Source of the DNA: Janthinobacterium rivuli
GTDB taxonomy: Bacteria; Pseudomonadota; Gammaproteobacteria; Burkholderiales; Burkholderiaceae_D
DNA: 64,000 nt
NCBI RefSeq assembly: GCF_009208735.1
Contig: NZ_WFLJ01000004.1
Coordinates: forward strand, 1 to 64,000
Direction of reading: 5' to 3'
In this document: in pieces, positions 7,501-16,315 of the stretch
Position numbering within the stretch: the stretch's first letter is position 1
Layout: each line of letters starts with the position of its first letter
Position numbers and translations under genes: made by a program
The notes under the pieces: generated by a model
What the model saw: the letters and a program-made list of their open reading frames with translations, nothing else
What the model was told of the DNA's origin: nothing
Database searches by the model: none

Positions 7501-10500
7501 ATGCGCTCCCTTTTCGACCACGAGATCATCACACAGCTGCACAGCGGCACCCGCTCGCGCGTCTACCGTGCCAGGGCCGCCGATGGCACGGCGCTGATCG
7601 TCAAGACGCCGAATCAGCAGTTCCCCTCCTTTCAGCAACTGGCGCAATTCAAGCGCGAGTATGCGATCGCGCGCCGCTGTCGCCATGCTGGCGTGGCGCA
7701 TCCGCTGGCGCTGCAGCTGCACGGCGGCCACTGGACGATGATTCAGGAGGATACCGGCGGCCTGGCCCTCGACCGGGTGTTGCGCGCGCAGGTGGCGGCG
7801 CGCAGTACGCCGTCGCAGCCCGCATTGGCGCTGGACGATTTTTTCGACATCGCGCTGCAACTGTGCGCGGCGCTGGACGAAGTTCATCGTCAGGGCGTGA
7901 TCCACAAGGACATCAATCCCTCCAATCTGGTGTGGAATGACGAGCGGCGTCTGCTGCAGCTGATCGATTTCGGTATCGCCTGCGAGCTGCCCTGCGAAAG
8001 TCATGGCGTTGTCAATCTCCAGACCCTGGAAGGCACGTTGCGTTACATGGCGCCGGAACAAACCGGGCGCATGAACCGGCGGGTCGATTGGCGCGCCGAT
8101 TTCTATGCGCTCGGCGCCACCTTGTACGAATTGCTGACTGGCCAGGCGCCGTTCGAGGCGGGCGACGAGATGGAACTCGTGCATTGCCACATTGCGCGCA
8201 GTCCGGACTGGTCGCACCCGGCGCTGGCAGGCTTGCCCGGCCAGCTGCTGCCGATCATCCAGCGGCTGCTGGAAAAAAATGCCGATCAGCGCTATCAGAG
8301 CCTGCAAGGCTTGCGCAGCGACCTCGCGGCATGCCGCGCGAAAAAGCCGGCGCAGGCGCTCAAGCTGTCCGACCACAACGGCCGCTTCCTGGTGCCGCAA
8401 ACCCTGCACGGGCGCGAGGATGCCATCGCCATGCTGCTGGTGGCGTTTGAACGCAGTGCCGCCGGCGCCGGCGAGATGCTGCTGGTGGCCGGCCATTCGG
8501 GCATCGGCAAGTCGGCGGTCGTCAACGAAGTGCAAAAGCCCATCATCGCCCGGCGCGGCGGCTTCCTGTCCGGGAAATGCGACCAGTTCCAGCGCGACGT
8601 GCCGTATGCCCCGCTGATCCAGGCCGTCCAGGGACTGGTGCGCCAGCTGCTGGGCCAGCCCGAGGAAACGCTGCGGCAGTGGTCCGCGAAACTGCACCAG
8701 GCCCTGGGCGGCGGGGTGGGCGTGATCGTCGAGCTGATTCCCCAACTGGCCTTGATCGTCGGCCCCACCGACGCGCTGCCCGCGTCGGCGCCGGATCAGG
8801 CCCAGCTGCGCCTGGACCGATTGTTTCCCCGCTTCGTCGAAGTCTTCGCCTGCGCCGGGCATCCGCTGGTGCTGTTCCTCGACGACCTGCAATGGGCCGA
8901 TGCGGCCACGCTGCGGATGATCGAACTGCTGATGGTCTCGTGCGACAAGAGCCACATGCTGTTCATCGGCGCGTACCGCGACAACGAAGTGGGCGCCGCG
9001 CATCCGCTCATGGCGCTGCGCGACAAGCTGCTCGCCCGGGACGTGCGGCTGTCGACGCTGCTACTGAGCGCACTGACCGAGCCGCAGGTTGCGCAAATGG
9101 TCTCGGCCACCGTGCGCGTGGCGGCCCCCGATTGCGCGCCACTGACCAGCATTTGCTACCGCAAGACGGCCGGCAATCCCTTTTTCCTCAACCAGTTCCT
9201 CGCCGCGCTCAATGAGACGGGCCATCTGCGCTACCGGCCGGCCGACGATTGCTGGGACTGGGACTTGCCGGCGATCGAACAGGCCAAATACACGGACAAC
9301 GTGGTCGAGGTGCTGCTGGAGAAAATCCGCCGCCTGCCCACCGCGACGCAGCACCTGCTGCAACTGGCCGCCTCCAGCGGCAACCGCTTCACGCTCGACA
9401 CGCTCACTCTGGCGGGGGACCGAACGCCTCGGCAGGCGCAGCAAGACCTGTGGCCGGCGCTCAGGGCCGGATTGGTCCAGCCGCTCGACGAACGCTATAA
9501 ATATGTCAATGGCGACACCGCTGCGGGCAACAGCGGCGTCAGTTACCGCTTCCTGCACGACCGGGTGCAGCAGGCGGCCTACCTGGTCGCCGATGCCGAT
9601 GCGCGCGTGGCCAACCATCTTCTCATCGGCCGCTTGCTGCTGCGGCATACGCCGCCGGAACGCCAGGACGAGATACTGTTTGACATTGTCGAACAGCTCA
9701 ACGCGGGCCGCGCGCTGATCGACGATGCGGGCGAGCGAGTGCAGCTGGCGACGCTCAATCTCCAGGCCGGCGTCAAGGCACGACGTTCCGCCGCGTTCCA
9801 GTCCACGCTGGAACACATGCGCATTGGTCTCGAGCTGTTGCCGGCGGACGCGTGGAGCGTCCACGCCGGTCTCTGGCTCGAGCTGCAGCTGGGCGCGGCC
9901 GAAGCGGCCTACCTGTGCGGCCAGTTCGAAGCCGCCGAAGCGATGTATCCACTCGTGCGCGCCCGTGCCTTGAGCCCCTTGCAGCGGGTGCGCTGCATCG
10001 CCATCCAGGCGCACCAGTATCAATTGCAGGGCCGCCTGCTCGACGCCATCGCCGTGCAGCGCGACGGCCTGGCGCTGCTGCACATCGACATTCCGCACGA
10101 GGTGGCGCACATGAAGGCGCGCTTCGCAGACATTCTCGCCGACATCGGGCGGCAGCCTGGCGCGCATGCGCCCGAGACCTTGCTGGAAGCGGGCGACATG
10201 TACGAGCCGGACGCGGTGGCCGCGATGCAGATGATGCAGGGCCTGTGGATGGCCAGCTACTACGCCGGCCAACAGGATCTCAGCGCGCTGATGGTGGTGT
10301 CGATGACGCGCCTGTCCATGCAGCGGGGGACCAGCGATTTCAGCGCCGTCGCCTATGTCGGCTACGCGCTGATGCTGGCGCTGTACAGCGGCGACATCGC
10401 GCGCGGCTACGACTTCGGCGCGATGGCGATGACCCTGGCCAGGCGGCGTGCCAACCTGCAGACGCGCACGCTCACGGGCTTGATGTTCGGCGCGCTCAGC

Positions 10501-12543
10501 AGCCACTGGACACAGCCGTTGCGCAGCTCCGACGCCCTGTACGAAGAAGCGTTTGGCTGGGCGCTGGAAATCGCCGATTTCGTGCAGGTCGGCGTGGTGG
10601 CGGCCGTGCGCGCCACCGACCGGATCATCCTGGGCGACTACCTGCCGCACCTGATGCACGACATCGAGCACGACCTGGCGCTGATGCGCGCCAACGGCCA
10701 GCAGGCGATGGCCGATTGCTGCGTCGCCGCCGCCGTCCAGCCGATCAAGTGCCTGATGGCCCTGCTGCCCCGTCATGACAGCTACGACGATGCCGTCTTC
10801 AGCGAGGCAGGCTTCCTCGCACAATATGGCGACTCGCAGCTGTACCGCGCCTACTTCTTGCAAGGGAAGATACGCAACGCCTACCTGTTCGATGGCGCCG
10901 ACGCCGAGCCGCTGGCCGGCCAGCTCGGCATCGTCACGCAGATCATGCGCGGCCAGGCCAAGGTGGCCGAGTGCAGCTTCTACGCCGCGCTGATCCTGAT
11001 CCGCGCCTTGCGGCGCGCGCCCGCGCGCCCCGACGCGGGCGCCGTGCTGACGGTGATCGGCGCGCTGCAAGCGAATCTCGCCGAGTGGGCCAGGCAAGGC
11101 TCGGACAATAGCGCCGCCAAGCATCTGCTGGTGATGGCCGAGATGGCCCGCTACCGGGACGACCTGCAACTGGCCACGCGCCTTTACCAGCAGGCGATCG
11201 ACGCGGCCGGCCTGGCGGGCTACGTCAACATGCAGGCGCTGGGCAATGAACTGTGCGGTGAATGCTGGTGCGACCAGGGACAGCCGCGCGTGGCCGCCGT
11301 CTTCATCAGGGACGCCATCGCGCACTACGACCAGTGGGGCGCACAGGGCAAGGTGGCGCAGCTGCGGGAACGCCATGCCGCGCCGCTGTCCAGGATGGAT
11401 GGCCGCGCCACGCAGCGCCATTCGGTCTCTCTCACGCACGGAAGTGCCGCGCTCGACCTGGTGTCGCTGCTGAAGGCGGCGCAAATTCTGTCGAACGAAG
11501 TCGGCCTGCGCAACGTGCTGACACGCCTCATTTCCATCGTCTGCGAAAACGCCGGCGGGCAGGTGGCGCGCCTGTTGCTGCTGTCCGAGGGCAGCTACCA
11601 ACTGGAAGCCAATCTCGATGGCGATGGCGTCAGCGTCCTGCAAGCGCGCCAGCTCGACCTGAACGCCGCCAGCGACCCGCAATTCCCGCTGTCGCTGCTG
11701 CGCTACGTCATCCGCACCGGCGCCGAGGTGATCGAAGACTGCATCGCGGGCGCCTCGCGCTTTGCCGCCGACCCGTACGTGCAGTTGCAACGGCCGCGCG
11801 CCGTCATGTGCCTGCCGATCCGGCACGGCGGCCAGATCGATGGCATCCTGTACTTCGAGAACCGGCTGGCCGACGCCTCGTTCACGGAGGAGCGCGTCGG
11901 CTTCCTGCGCATGCTCGGTGCACAGGCGATGATCTCGATCTCCAGCGCCAGGCTGCATGACAGCCTGGAACGGCGCGTTGCCGAGCGCACGGAACAACTG
12001 GAGGACGCCAACCGCAAGCTGGCGACCCTGTCCATCACCGACGGCCTGACGGGCCTGTCGAACCGGCGCCATTTCGACGACGTGCTGCGCGCCGAATGTG
12101 CGCGTGCCACGCGCGTCGGCCAGCCGCTCGCCGTCATCATGCTCGATGTCGACTACTTCAAGCTGTTTAACGACCGTCACGGCCACCAGGCCGGCGATGC
12201 CTGCCTGATCCGGGTCGCGCAGGCGCTGGCGGCCGGCATGCGGCGCGCTGGCGACCTGACGGCGCGCTATGGCGGCGAAGAGTTTTCGATCGTGCTTCCG
12301 AACACCGGCGCGGACGAGGCGCGCCAGATCGGCGCAGCGCTGCGGCGCGCCATCGAAGACCTGGGCATCGTCCACGCGAGCACGCAGGCGCGGCAGGTGA
12401 CGATCAGCGTCGGCATCGCGGTCCAGTCGGCGCCGGGCGCCGCCGATCCGGACGCCCTGTTGCGCCTGGCCGATGCCGCGCTATACCAGGCCAAGGATGC
12501 GGGGCGCAATTGCGTGGTGCTGAGGATGCTGTCGCCTGGCTGA
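7501..12543 (+). CDS. Ser/Thr kinase - AAA ATPase - GAF - GGDEF signalling protein
   Basis: A 1680-residue multidomain protein. Residues ~8-270 are a eukaryotic-type Ser/Thr kinase (HKDINPSN with D137, DFG at 156-158, GTLRYMAPEQTG). Residues ~300-560 are an AAA_16-type ATPase (Walker A GHSGIGKS at 331-338, Walker B around D461-D462). A long TPR-like helical region follows. A GAF domain covers about 1320-1490. A GGDEF diguanylate cyclase covers about 1510-1680, with intact GGEEF (1591-1595) and an RxxD inhibitory site (R1582-D1585). The kinase-ATPase-GAF order is that of the large 'trifunctional' signalling proteins, which usually end in a histidine kinase; here the output is c-di-GMP synthesis. 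It is cytoplasmic, with no membrane segment seen, and transcribed alone. Confidence 0.9.
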   Translation: MRSLFDHEIITQLHSGTRSRVYRARAADGTALIVKTPNQQFPSFQQLAQFKREYAIARRCRHAGVAHPLALQLHGGHWTMIQEDTGGLALDRVLRAQVAARSTPSQPALALDDFFDIALQLCAALDEVHRQGVIHKDINPSNLVWNDERRLLQLIDFGIACELPCESHGVVNLQTLEGTLRYMAPEQTGRMNRRVDWRADFYALGATLYELLTGQAPFEAGDEMELVHCHIARSPDWSHPALAGLPGQLLPIIQRLLEKNADQRYQSLQGLRSDLAACRAKKPAQALKLSDHNGRFLVPQTLHGREDAIAMLLVAFERSAAGAGEMLLVAGHSGIGKSAVVNEVQKPIIARRGGFLSGKCDQFQRDVPYAPLIQAVQGLVRQLLGQPEETLRQWSAKLHQALGGGVGVIVELIPQLALIVGPTDALPASAPDQAQLRLDRLFPRFVEVFACAGHPLVLFLDDLQWADAATLRMIELLMVSCDKSHMLFIGAYRDNEVGAAHPLMALRDKLLARDVRLSTLLLSALTEPQVAQMVSATVRVAAPDCAPLTSICYRKTAGNPFFLNQFLAALNETGHLRYRPADDCWDWDLPAIEQAKYTDNVVEVLLEKIRRLPTATQHLLQLAASSGNRFTLDTLTLAGDRTPRQAQQDLWPALRAGLVQPLDERYKYVNGDTAAGNSGVSYRFLHDRVQQAAYLVADADARVANHLLIGRLLLRHTPPERQDEILFDIVEQLNAGRALIDDAGERVQLATLNLQAGVKARRSAAFQSTLEHMRIGLELLPADAWSVHAGLWLELQLGAAEAAYLCGQFEAAEAMYPLVRARALSPLQRVRCIAIQAHQYQLQGRLLDAIAVQRDGLALLHIDIPHEVAHMKARFADILADIGRQPGAHAPETLLEAGDMYEPDAVAAMQMMQGLWMASYYAGQQDLSALMVVSMTRLSMQRGTSDFSAVAYVGYALMLALYSGDIARGYDFGAMAMTLARRRANLQTRTLTGLMFGALSSHWTQPLRSSDALYEEAFGWALEIADFVQVGVVAAVRATDRIILGDYLPHLMHDIEHDLALMRANGQQAMADCCVAAAVQPIKCLMALLPRHDSYDDAVFSEAGFLAQYGDSQLYRAYFLQGKIRNAYLFDGADAEPLAGQLGIVTQIMRGQAKVAECSFYAALILIRALRRAPARPDAGAVLTVIGALQANLAEWARQGSDNSAAKHLLVMAEMARYRDDLQLATRLYQQAIDAAGLAGYVNMQALGNELCGECWCDQGQPRVAAVFIRDAIAHYDQWGAQGKVAQLRERHAAPLSRMDGRATQRHSVSLTHGSAALDLVSLLKAAQILSNEVGLRNVLTRLISIVCENAGGQVARLLLLSEGSYQLEANLDGDGVSVLQARQLDLNAASDPQFPLSLLRYVIRTGAEVIEDCIAGASRFAADPYVQLQRPRAVMCLPIRHGGQIDGILYFENRLADASFTEERVGFLRMLGAQAMISISSARLHDSLERRVAERTEQLEDANRKLATLSITDGLTGLSNRRHFDDVLRAECARATRVGQPLAVIMLDVDYFKLFNDRHGHQAGDACLIRVAQALAAGMRRAGDLTARYGGEEFSIVLPNTGADEARQIGAALRRAIEDLGIVHASTQARQVTISVGIAVQSAPGAADPDALLRLADAALYQAKDAGRNCVVLRMLSPG

Positions 12544-12587
12544 GCGGCATGCGGCGCGCGCCATATTTCACGGCGCGGGGCGACGCC

Positions 12588-14087
12588 TCACTCGCTGCCA
12601 TGACTGGTCTCGCGTGCCTGCGCCTGCGCCGTTTCCTGCGACGAAAAACCGTTGAAGAACAGGTTGAGCAGCACGGCGACGACGGCGGCCAGCAGGATGC
12701 CGCTGTGCAGCAAGGGCGACAAGGCCTTCGGCATGTGCTGCGCATATTGCTCGGCCACCAGCGGCAGCATGCCGAAGCCGATAGCCAGGGCCACGATGAA
12801 CAGGTTGTTGCGGTTGCTCTTGTAGTCGACGCCGGCCAGGATGCGGATGCCGGTGGCGGCAACCATGCCGAACATCACCAGCCCTGCCCCGCCCAGCACG
12901 AACGCCGGCACGGCTTCGGCCGTCTGCGCGATCTTCGGAATCACCCCCATGACGAGCAGGATGAGGCCGGCCGCCACGCAGACCCAGCGGCTGCGCACGC
13001 CCGTCACGCCCACCAGGCCCACGTTTTGCGAGAACGAGGTGTAGGGAAAAGTGTTGAAGATGCCGCCGATCAGGGTGCCCAGGCCATCGACGCGCAAGCC
13101 GCGGCTGATATCGGCCTGCGTGATGCGCTTGTCCGTCATTTCTCCCAGCGCCAGGAACATGCCCAGGGACTCGATCATGACGACGATCATCACCAGGCTC
13201 ATGGTGACGATGGCGACCACGTCGAAGGTCGGCATGCCGAACTGGAACGGCGTGACGATGGCAAAGGCCTTGGCGCTGGCCACCTTGGCGAAATCGGCCT
13301 TGCCCAGCGCAAACGACAGGGCCGTGCCGGCGATGATGCCGATCAATACCGCGATATTCGACAGGAAACCGCGGCCATACTTGGCCACCAACAAGATGAC
13401 GGCCAGCACGAAGAACGCGATGCCCATGTTATCCAGCGCGCCGTAGCCGGGATTGGCGATCAGGGGCGCGGGGCCGGCCGGGGCCGGCAAGCCGGCCGCC
13501 GTGGCGGCAGCGGCCATCTTGAGAAAGGCGGGATCGGCAATCTGCGCCATGGCGGGCGGCCCGCCCATGGCCCAGTTCACGCCCACGCGCATCAGCGACA
13601 CGCCGATCACGGCGATGATGCTGCCGGTAACCACAGGCGGAAACAGGACCAGCAGGCGGCTGATGAAGGGAGCGATCAGCATGGAGACGACGCCGGCGCC
13701 GATCACGGCGCCAAAGATGCCGGTGATGCCCAGCACCGGATTGTTTGCCATGGCCAGCATGGGACTGACGGCGGCAAAGGTCACGCCCATCATGACGGGC
13801 AGGCGGATGCCGAAGGTCTTGCCGATTCCCAGGGACTGGATCAGGGTGACGAGGCCGCAACAGAACAGGTCGGCACTGATCAGCGCCGCCACCTGTTCGG
13901 GCGGCAACTTGAGGGCACGCCCGACGATCAGCGGCACGGCGATGGCGCCCGCATACATGACGAGCACGTGCTGCAAGCCCAGGGTGAACAGTTTTCCCGC
14001 TGGCAGCACTTCATCGACAGGCGATGGCGCGGCAGGGACGGCACCTGGCACGCTGCGGTGGATGGATTTCAAACGGGGAGTGGCCAT
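12588..14087 (-). CDS. NCS2-family purine/uracil permease (xanthine or urate type)
   Basis: A 499-residue polytopic membrane protein of the nucleobase:cation symporter-2 family. Recognisable parts are LFTLGLQHVLVMYAGAIAVP near the N-terminus, IRLPVMMGVTFAAVSPM, and the late signature TFPYTSFSQNVGLVGVTGVR. The C-terminal region MVAATGIRILAGVDY resembles bacterial xanthine/urate permeases (PbuX, UacT, PucK) more than UraA, so a purine substrate is favoured, but the exact one cannot be read from sequence. It imports the nucleobase with protons or sodium. It is convergent with the signalling gene (44-base gap) and monocistronic. It forms the host-side border of the tail gene cluster. Confidence 0.88.
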   Translation of the reverse strand: MATPRLKSIHRSVPGAVPAAPSPVDEVLPAGKLFTLGLQHVLVMYAGAIAVPLIVGRALKLPPEQVAALISADLFCCGLVTLIQSLGIGKTFGIRLPVMMGVTFAAVSPMLAMANNPVLGITGIFGAVIGAGVVSMLIAPFISRLLVLFPPVVTGSIIAVIGVSLMRVGVNWAMGGPPAMAQIADPAFLKMAAAATAAGLPAPAGPAPLIANPGYGALDNMGIAFFVLAVILLVAKYGRGFLSNIAVLIGIIAGTALSFALGKADFAKVASAKAFAIVTPFQFGMPTFDVVAIVTMSLVMIVVMIESLGMFLALGEMTDKRITQADISRGLRVDGLGTLIGGIFNTFPYTSFSQNVGLVGVTGVRSRWVCVAAGLILLVMGVIPKIAQTAEAVPAFVLGGAGLVMFGMVAATGIRILAGVDYKSNRNNLFIVALAIGFGMLPLVAEQYAQHMPKALSPLLHSGILLAAVVAVLLNLFFNGFSSQETAQAQARETSHGSE

Positions 14088-14669
14088 TTACGCTCCATTT
14101 CCTGGGTTGCCACGCTCCGGCTGGGCGCAGTTGAATGGGAAAAGCAAGAGAGAAACGGGACGACAGGAATACACTGGCGGCGGATGAGGCATGCGAAGCT
14201 CCTTGGATGGGACGACCAAGGCATCCCATGCACGCATCGTGCCAGGTGGATTGTATACAGAAATTGTGGCAAAAATCATCAAAGATCGGCCAAGCTGGCG
14301 GCGACCGCACCGTTTTCTCGCATGCCGCCCCGCGCATGCACCAGAAGGCGGCAAAGGCGGCAGTGCTGGCAGGCTGCGGGGACGGATGGCTGGAAGCTGA
14401 AGCTGAAGTGGAGGTGGAGGTGGAGGTGGAGGTGGAGGTGGAGGTGGAAGTGGAAGTGGAAGTGGAAGTGGAAGTGGAAGTGGAAAGCTGGAAGCCGCTG
14501 ACTGGTACCTGGCGCCCATCCCGGTAGAGGAATACCTCCCCTGCTGGCGCCTCTGGGCAGCGGGGACTGCGTTGAGCGTCGTCGCATGGTTCGCCACGCG
14601 TTCTCCTCACGCCTTGTCCGCGCTCCTGATGGTGTGACAGCAGAAGACGCGCCCTACCGGGACAGGCTT
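14088..14669. other. Non-coding stretch with a hexanucleotide tandem repeat
   Basis: About 580 bases between the permease start and the end of the lysis module. It must contain the permease promoter (minus strand, near 14100-14300) and may include the border of the tail cluster. No gene is supportable: the open frames across it are carried by the repeat at 14393-14482 and encode only Val-Glu or His-Phe type dipeptide strings. Confidence 0.6.
14393..14482 (+). repeat. Hexanucleotide tandem repeat (GAGGTG/GAAGTG)
   Basis: Two GAAGCT units, one GAAGTG, six GAGGTG and six GAAGTG units in a row (15 units of 6 bases). The two variants form homogeneous blocks, the pattern left by slippage or unequal exchange. 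The strand is purine-rich. The repeat lies between the permease promoter region and the Rz1 gene end. Confidence 0.95.
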
Positions 14670-14981
14670 TTAGCCGCCAGAGCAGGCCTCAAGCAGCGAT
14701 TCCAGCTGGCGCACATGGGCGGCACGCAATTGCTCGCGCGCCAGCAGGGCTTGCACTTGCTCGAAGATGCCATGGGATGGCACCGCCGGCAAGGCGGGAG
14801 CGGCCGGGAGCGTAGCGATGCAGGGCGCGCTCACCGGCCAAGTGTCCACCTTCGATGCGGGCGCCCATGCCGCACAGCCGGTCAATACACTCACCAGCAA
14901 TACCTTGCCGGCATACTTGATACTCCGCCTCCTTGCCAGCCATCCGCTACGCTCACATTGCTCACATTGCGGCCGCCTCAT
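14670..14981 (-). CDS. Rz1-like outer-membrane spanin lipoprotein
   Basis: A 103-residue protein whose N-terminal part ends in a lipobox (VLLVSVLTGCAAW, Cys at about residue 36), followed by a proline/alanine-rich segment and a helical C-terminus. This fits an o-spanin lipoprotein (Rz1), which pairs with the inner-membrane Rz to fuse the membranes in the last step of lysis. The gene begins inside the end of Rz (ATGA at 14978-14981), so it is translationally coupled. The last gene of the tail/lysis operon. Confidence 0.75.
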   Translation of the reverse strand: MRRPQCEQCERSGWLARRRSIKYAGKVLLVSVLTGCAAWAPASKVDTWPVSAPCIATLPAAPALPAVPSHGIFEQVQALLAREQLRAAHVRQLESLLEACSGG

Positions 14982-15304
14982 GGCATTTCACTGGCGATCA
15001 GCGCCTCGGCCGCGCGGCAAGCGTCGTCACCTGGCTGCAATGCCAGGATGCGCGCCGCTGCCGCCTGGGCGTTTGCCTGCCCAGCCTGCGCACTGGCCAA
15101 TGCCTGCCGAGCCCGTGTCGACCGCCGTACTTCTTCCTCCCGCATCGCATTCAGGGCCTGACTCTGGCGCCGCAACAGACCCTGCACCTCCTGCACTTGC
15201 GTCGCGCATGCGGCACGACCCGCTTCGCGGCCCCAGCGCTGGGCGCAAAACACGGCGGCACCCAGCAACAGCAGCATGGCCACCATGCTCAACGACGGCT
15301 TCAT
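14978..15304 (-). CDS. Rz-like inner-membrane spanin
   Basis: A 108-residue protein with an N-terminal membrane anchor (about residues 6-22, MVAMLLLLGAAVFCAQ) and a long helical, Gln/Ala/Arg-rich periplasmic region (VQEVQGLLRRQSQALNAM and beyond), the form of a phage i-spanin (Rz). The start ATG at 15304 overlaps the endolysin stop (ATGA) and the stop overlaps the Rz1 start. It acts after the endolysin has degraded the wall, working together with Rz1. Confidence 0.8.
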   Translation of the reverse strand: MKPSLSMVAMLLLLGAAVFCAQRWGREAGRAACATQVQEVQGLLRRQSQALNAMREEEVRRSTRARQALASAQAGQANAQAAAARILALQPGDDACRAAEALIASEMP

Positions 15305-15816
15305 GCCAGCACCTTGCGCGCAGCTACATACAAGGCCAGGCGTTCGGCCAGGCCGTTCACGCCGCCGTTGATGCGGCGCGTCACCCGTTCCTGGTCGCCC
15401 GCGTCGGCCAGGCGGTTCAAGCCGCGCGATTGCCAGAACCAGCCCGCCGAGCGACACGCGAACATCGTTTGCTCCAGCAACTGCGGCGCCGCCAGCAAAT
15501 CCAGGCCCAGCGCCACGCCGCACGCGGCATAGTTGGCGCGCCCCGTCACCTGCAGCAAACCGCGCCCCTTGAAACGCACGCCATCGCCAGCGATCACATT
15601 GCCCAAGTCCGCCCTTCCTTCATAGGCAGCGCCGCTGGCCAACTCGCGCACATAGCGCAACTGTCCCGATTCGTGGCCCACCTGCGCCAGGAACGACGCC
15701 TGGCGCAGCGGTGTATCGATGCTGAACTCGGCCATCGCCGCATTCAGGGGCGCCAGGAACAGCGTAGCGCGGCGGCCAGCCAGCGGCATGATCTGCATCA
15801 ATTGGGCGCCTGTCAC
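15301..15816 (-). CDS. Glycoside hydrolase family 19-like endolysin
   Basis: A 171-residue phage lysozyme/chitinase-fold enzyme (GH19 type) that cuts peptidoglycan glycan strands. The active-site region QASFLAQVGHESGQLRYVRE carries the catalytic glutamate (HES), and GDGVRFKGRGLLQVTGRANY is the usual GH19 endolysin signature. The start is a GTG at 15816 that overlaps the upstream holin stop (GTGA); no closer start fits. No signal peptide is seen, so export depends on the holin. The C-terminus INGGVNGLAERLALY is also typical of the family. Confidence 0.88.
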   Translation of the reverse strand: MTGAQLMQIMPLAGRRATLFLAPLNAAMAEFSIDTPLRQASFLAQVGHESGQLRYVRELASGAAYEGRADLGNVIAGDGVRFKGRGLLQVTGRANYAACGVALGLDLLAAPQLLEQTMFACRSAGWFWQSRGLNRLADAGDQERVTRRINGGVNGLAERLALYVAARKVLA

Positions 15817-16241
15817 AGCATGCCCCGCACATCCTTGACGGCAGCGGCCGCGTCGGCCGCCAGTTCGCCGATATCCTTGCCGCGCCGCTTGTCGAACCAG
15901 CGCACGCAGGCGCCCAGCACCCACCAGGCTGGCAAGCCGGCCGCCACCATCAGCGGCGCGGCGATGAACAAAAAACCCGTGGCCGGATCGCCGCCATACA
16001 GGCCTGCCACGGTCTTCGCGCTGTCGAACAGGCTGGGCCACCACGACAGCACGGCGGCCACCAGCACGGGGCCGAGGAAGGTGGAAATGATGATGCTGGA
16101 ACAAAACCGAATGAATGCCTCCTTGGTGGACTGGGGCCACATGAACATGAAGCCCAGCGACGTGGCGGCGGCGCCGGCCAGCACGGGCACGCCAAACAAT
16201 TTGATCAATGCGCCGCCGGCGGCGGTGGTTTCGAGGGCCAT
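15813..16241 (-). CDS. Putative holin
   Basis: A 142-residue protein with three or four hydrophobic helices (about residues 14-34, 43-67, 88-112) and a charged C-terminal tail (RWFDKRRGKDIGELAADAA). It lies directly upstream of the endolysin with a GTGA overlap, the classic place of a holin, and its size and topology suit that role: forming pores in the inner membrane at the lysis time. Family membership is not recognisable from sequence alone; the call rests on topology and position. Confidence 0.7.
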   Translation of the reverse strand: MALETTAAGGALIKLFGVPVLAGAAATSLGFMFMWPQSTKEAFIRFCSSIIISTFLGPVLVAAVLSWWPSLFDSAKTVAGLYGGDPATGFLFIAAPLMVAAGLPAWWVLGACVRWFDKRRGKDIGELAADAAAAVKDVRGML

Positions 16242-16265
16242 GATTGCCTTTCAGGTGGTGGAAAT

Positions 16266-16288
16266 GAAAAAACCCGCCGAAGCGGGTT
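16266..16288 (-). terminator. Intrinsic terminator after fibre cassette 2
   Basis: Read on the minus strand: AACCCGC - TTCG - GCGGGTT followed by a T run. It lies between the fibre stop (16316) and the holin start (16241). Nearly identical to the terminator at 19111-19133. Confidence 0.9.
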
Positions 16289-16315
16289 GGGATGTTGCAT
16301 GCGCAGTCTCAGTCT

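Noticed and set aside
9061..12375. Minus-strand open frame of 1104 codons across the signalling gene
   Set aside because: Antisense shadow of a GC-rich gene with clear plus-strand domains; the translation is Gln/His/Arg/Ala-rich without motifs.
14393..14482. CRISPR array
   Set aside because: A pure 6-base tandem repeat without spacers; no cas genes in the window.
12510..14501. Plus-strand open frame of 663 codons opposite the permease
   Set aside because: Shadow of the NCS2 permease; the His/Gln/Asp-rich translation is typical of the antisense of membrane-protein codons.
14135..14527. Open frame encoding a Val-Glu dipeptide run
   Set aside because: The frame exists only because the hexamer repeat has no stops; no ribosome-binding site and no protein-like sequence on either side.
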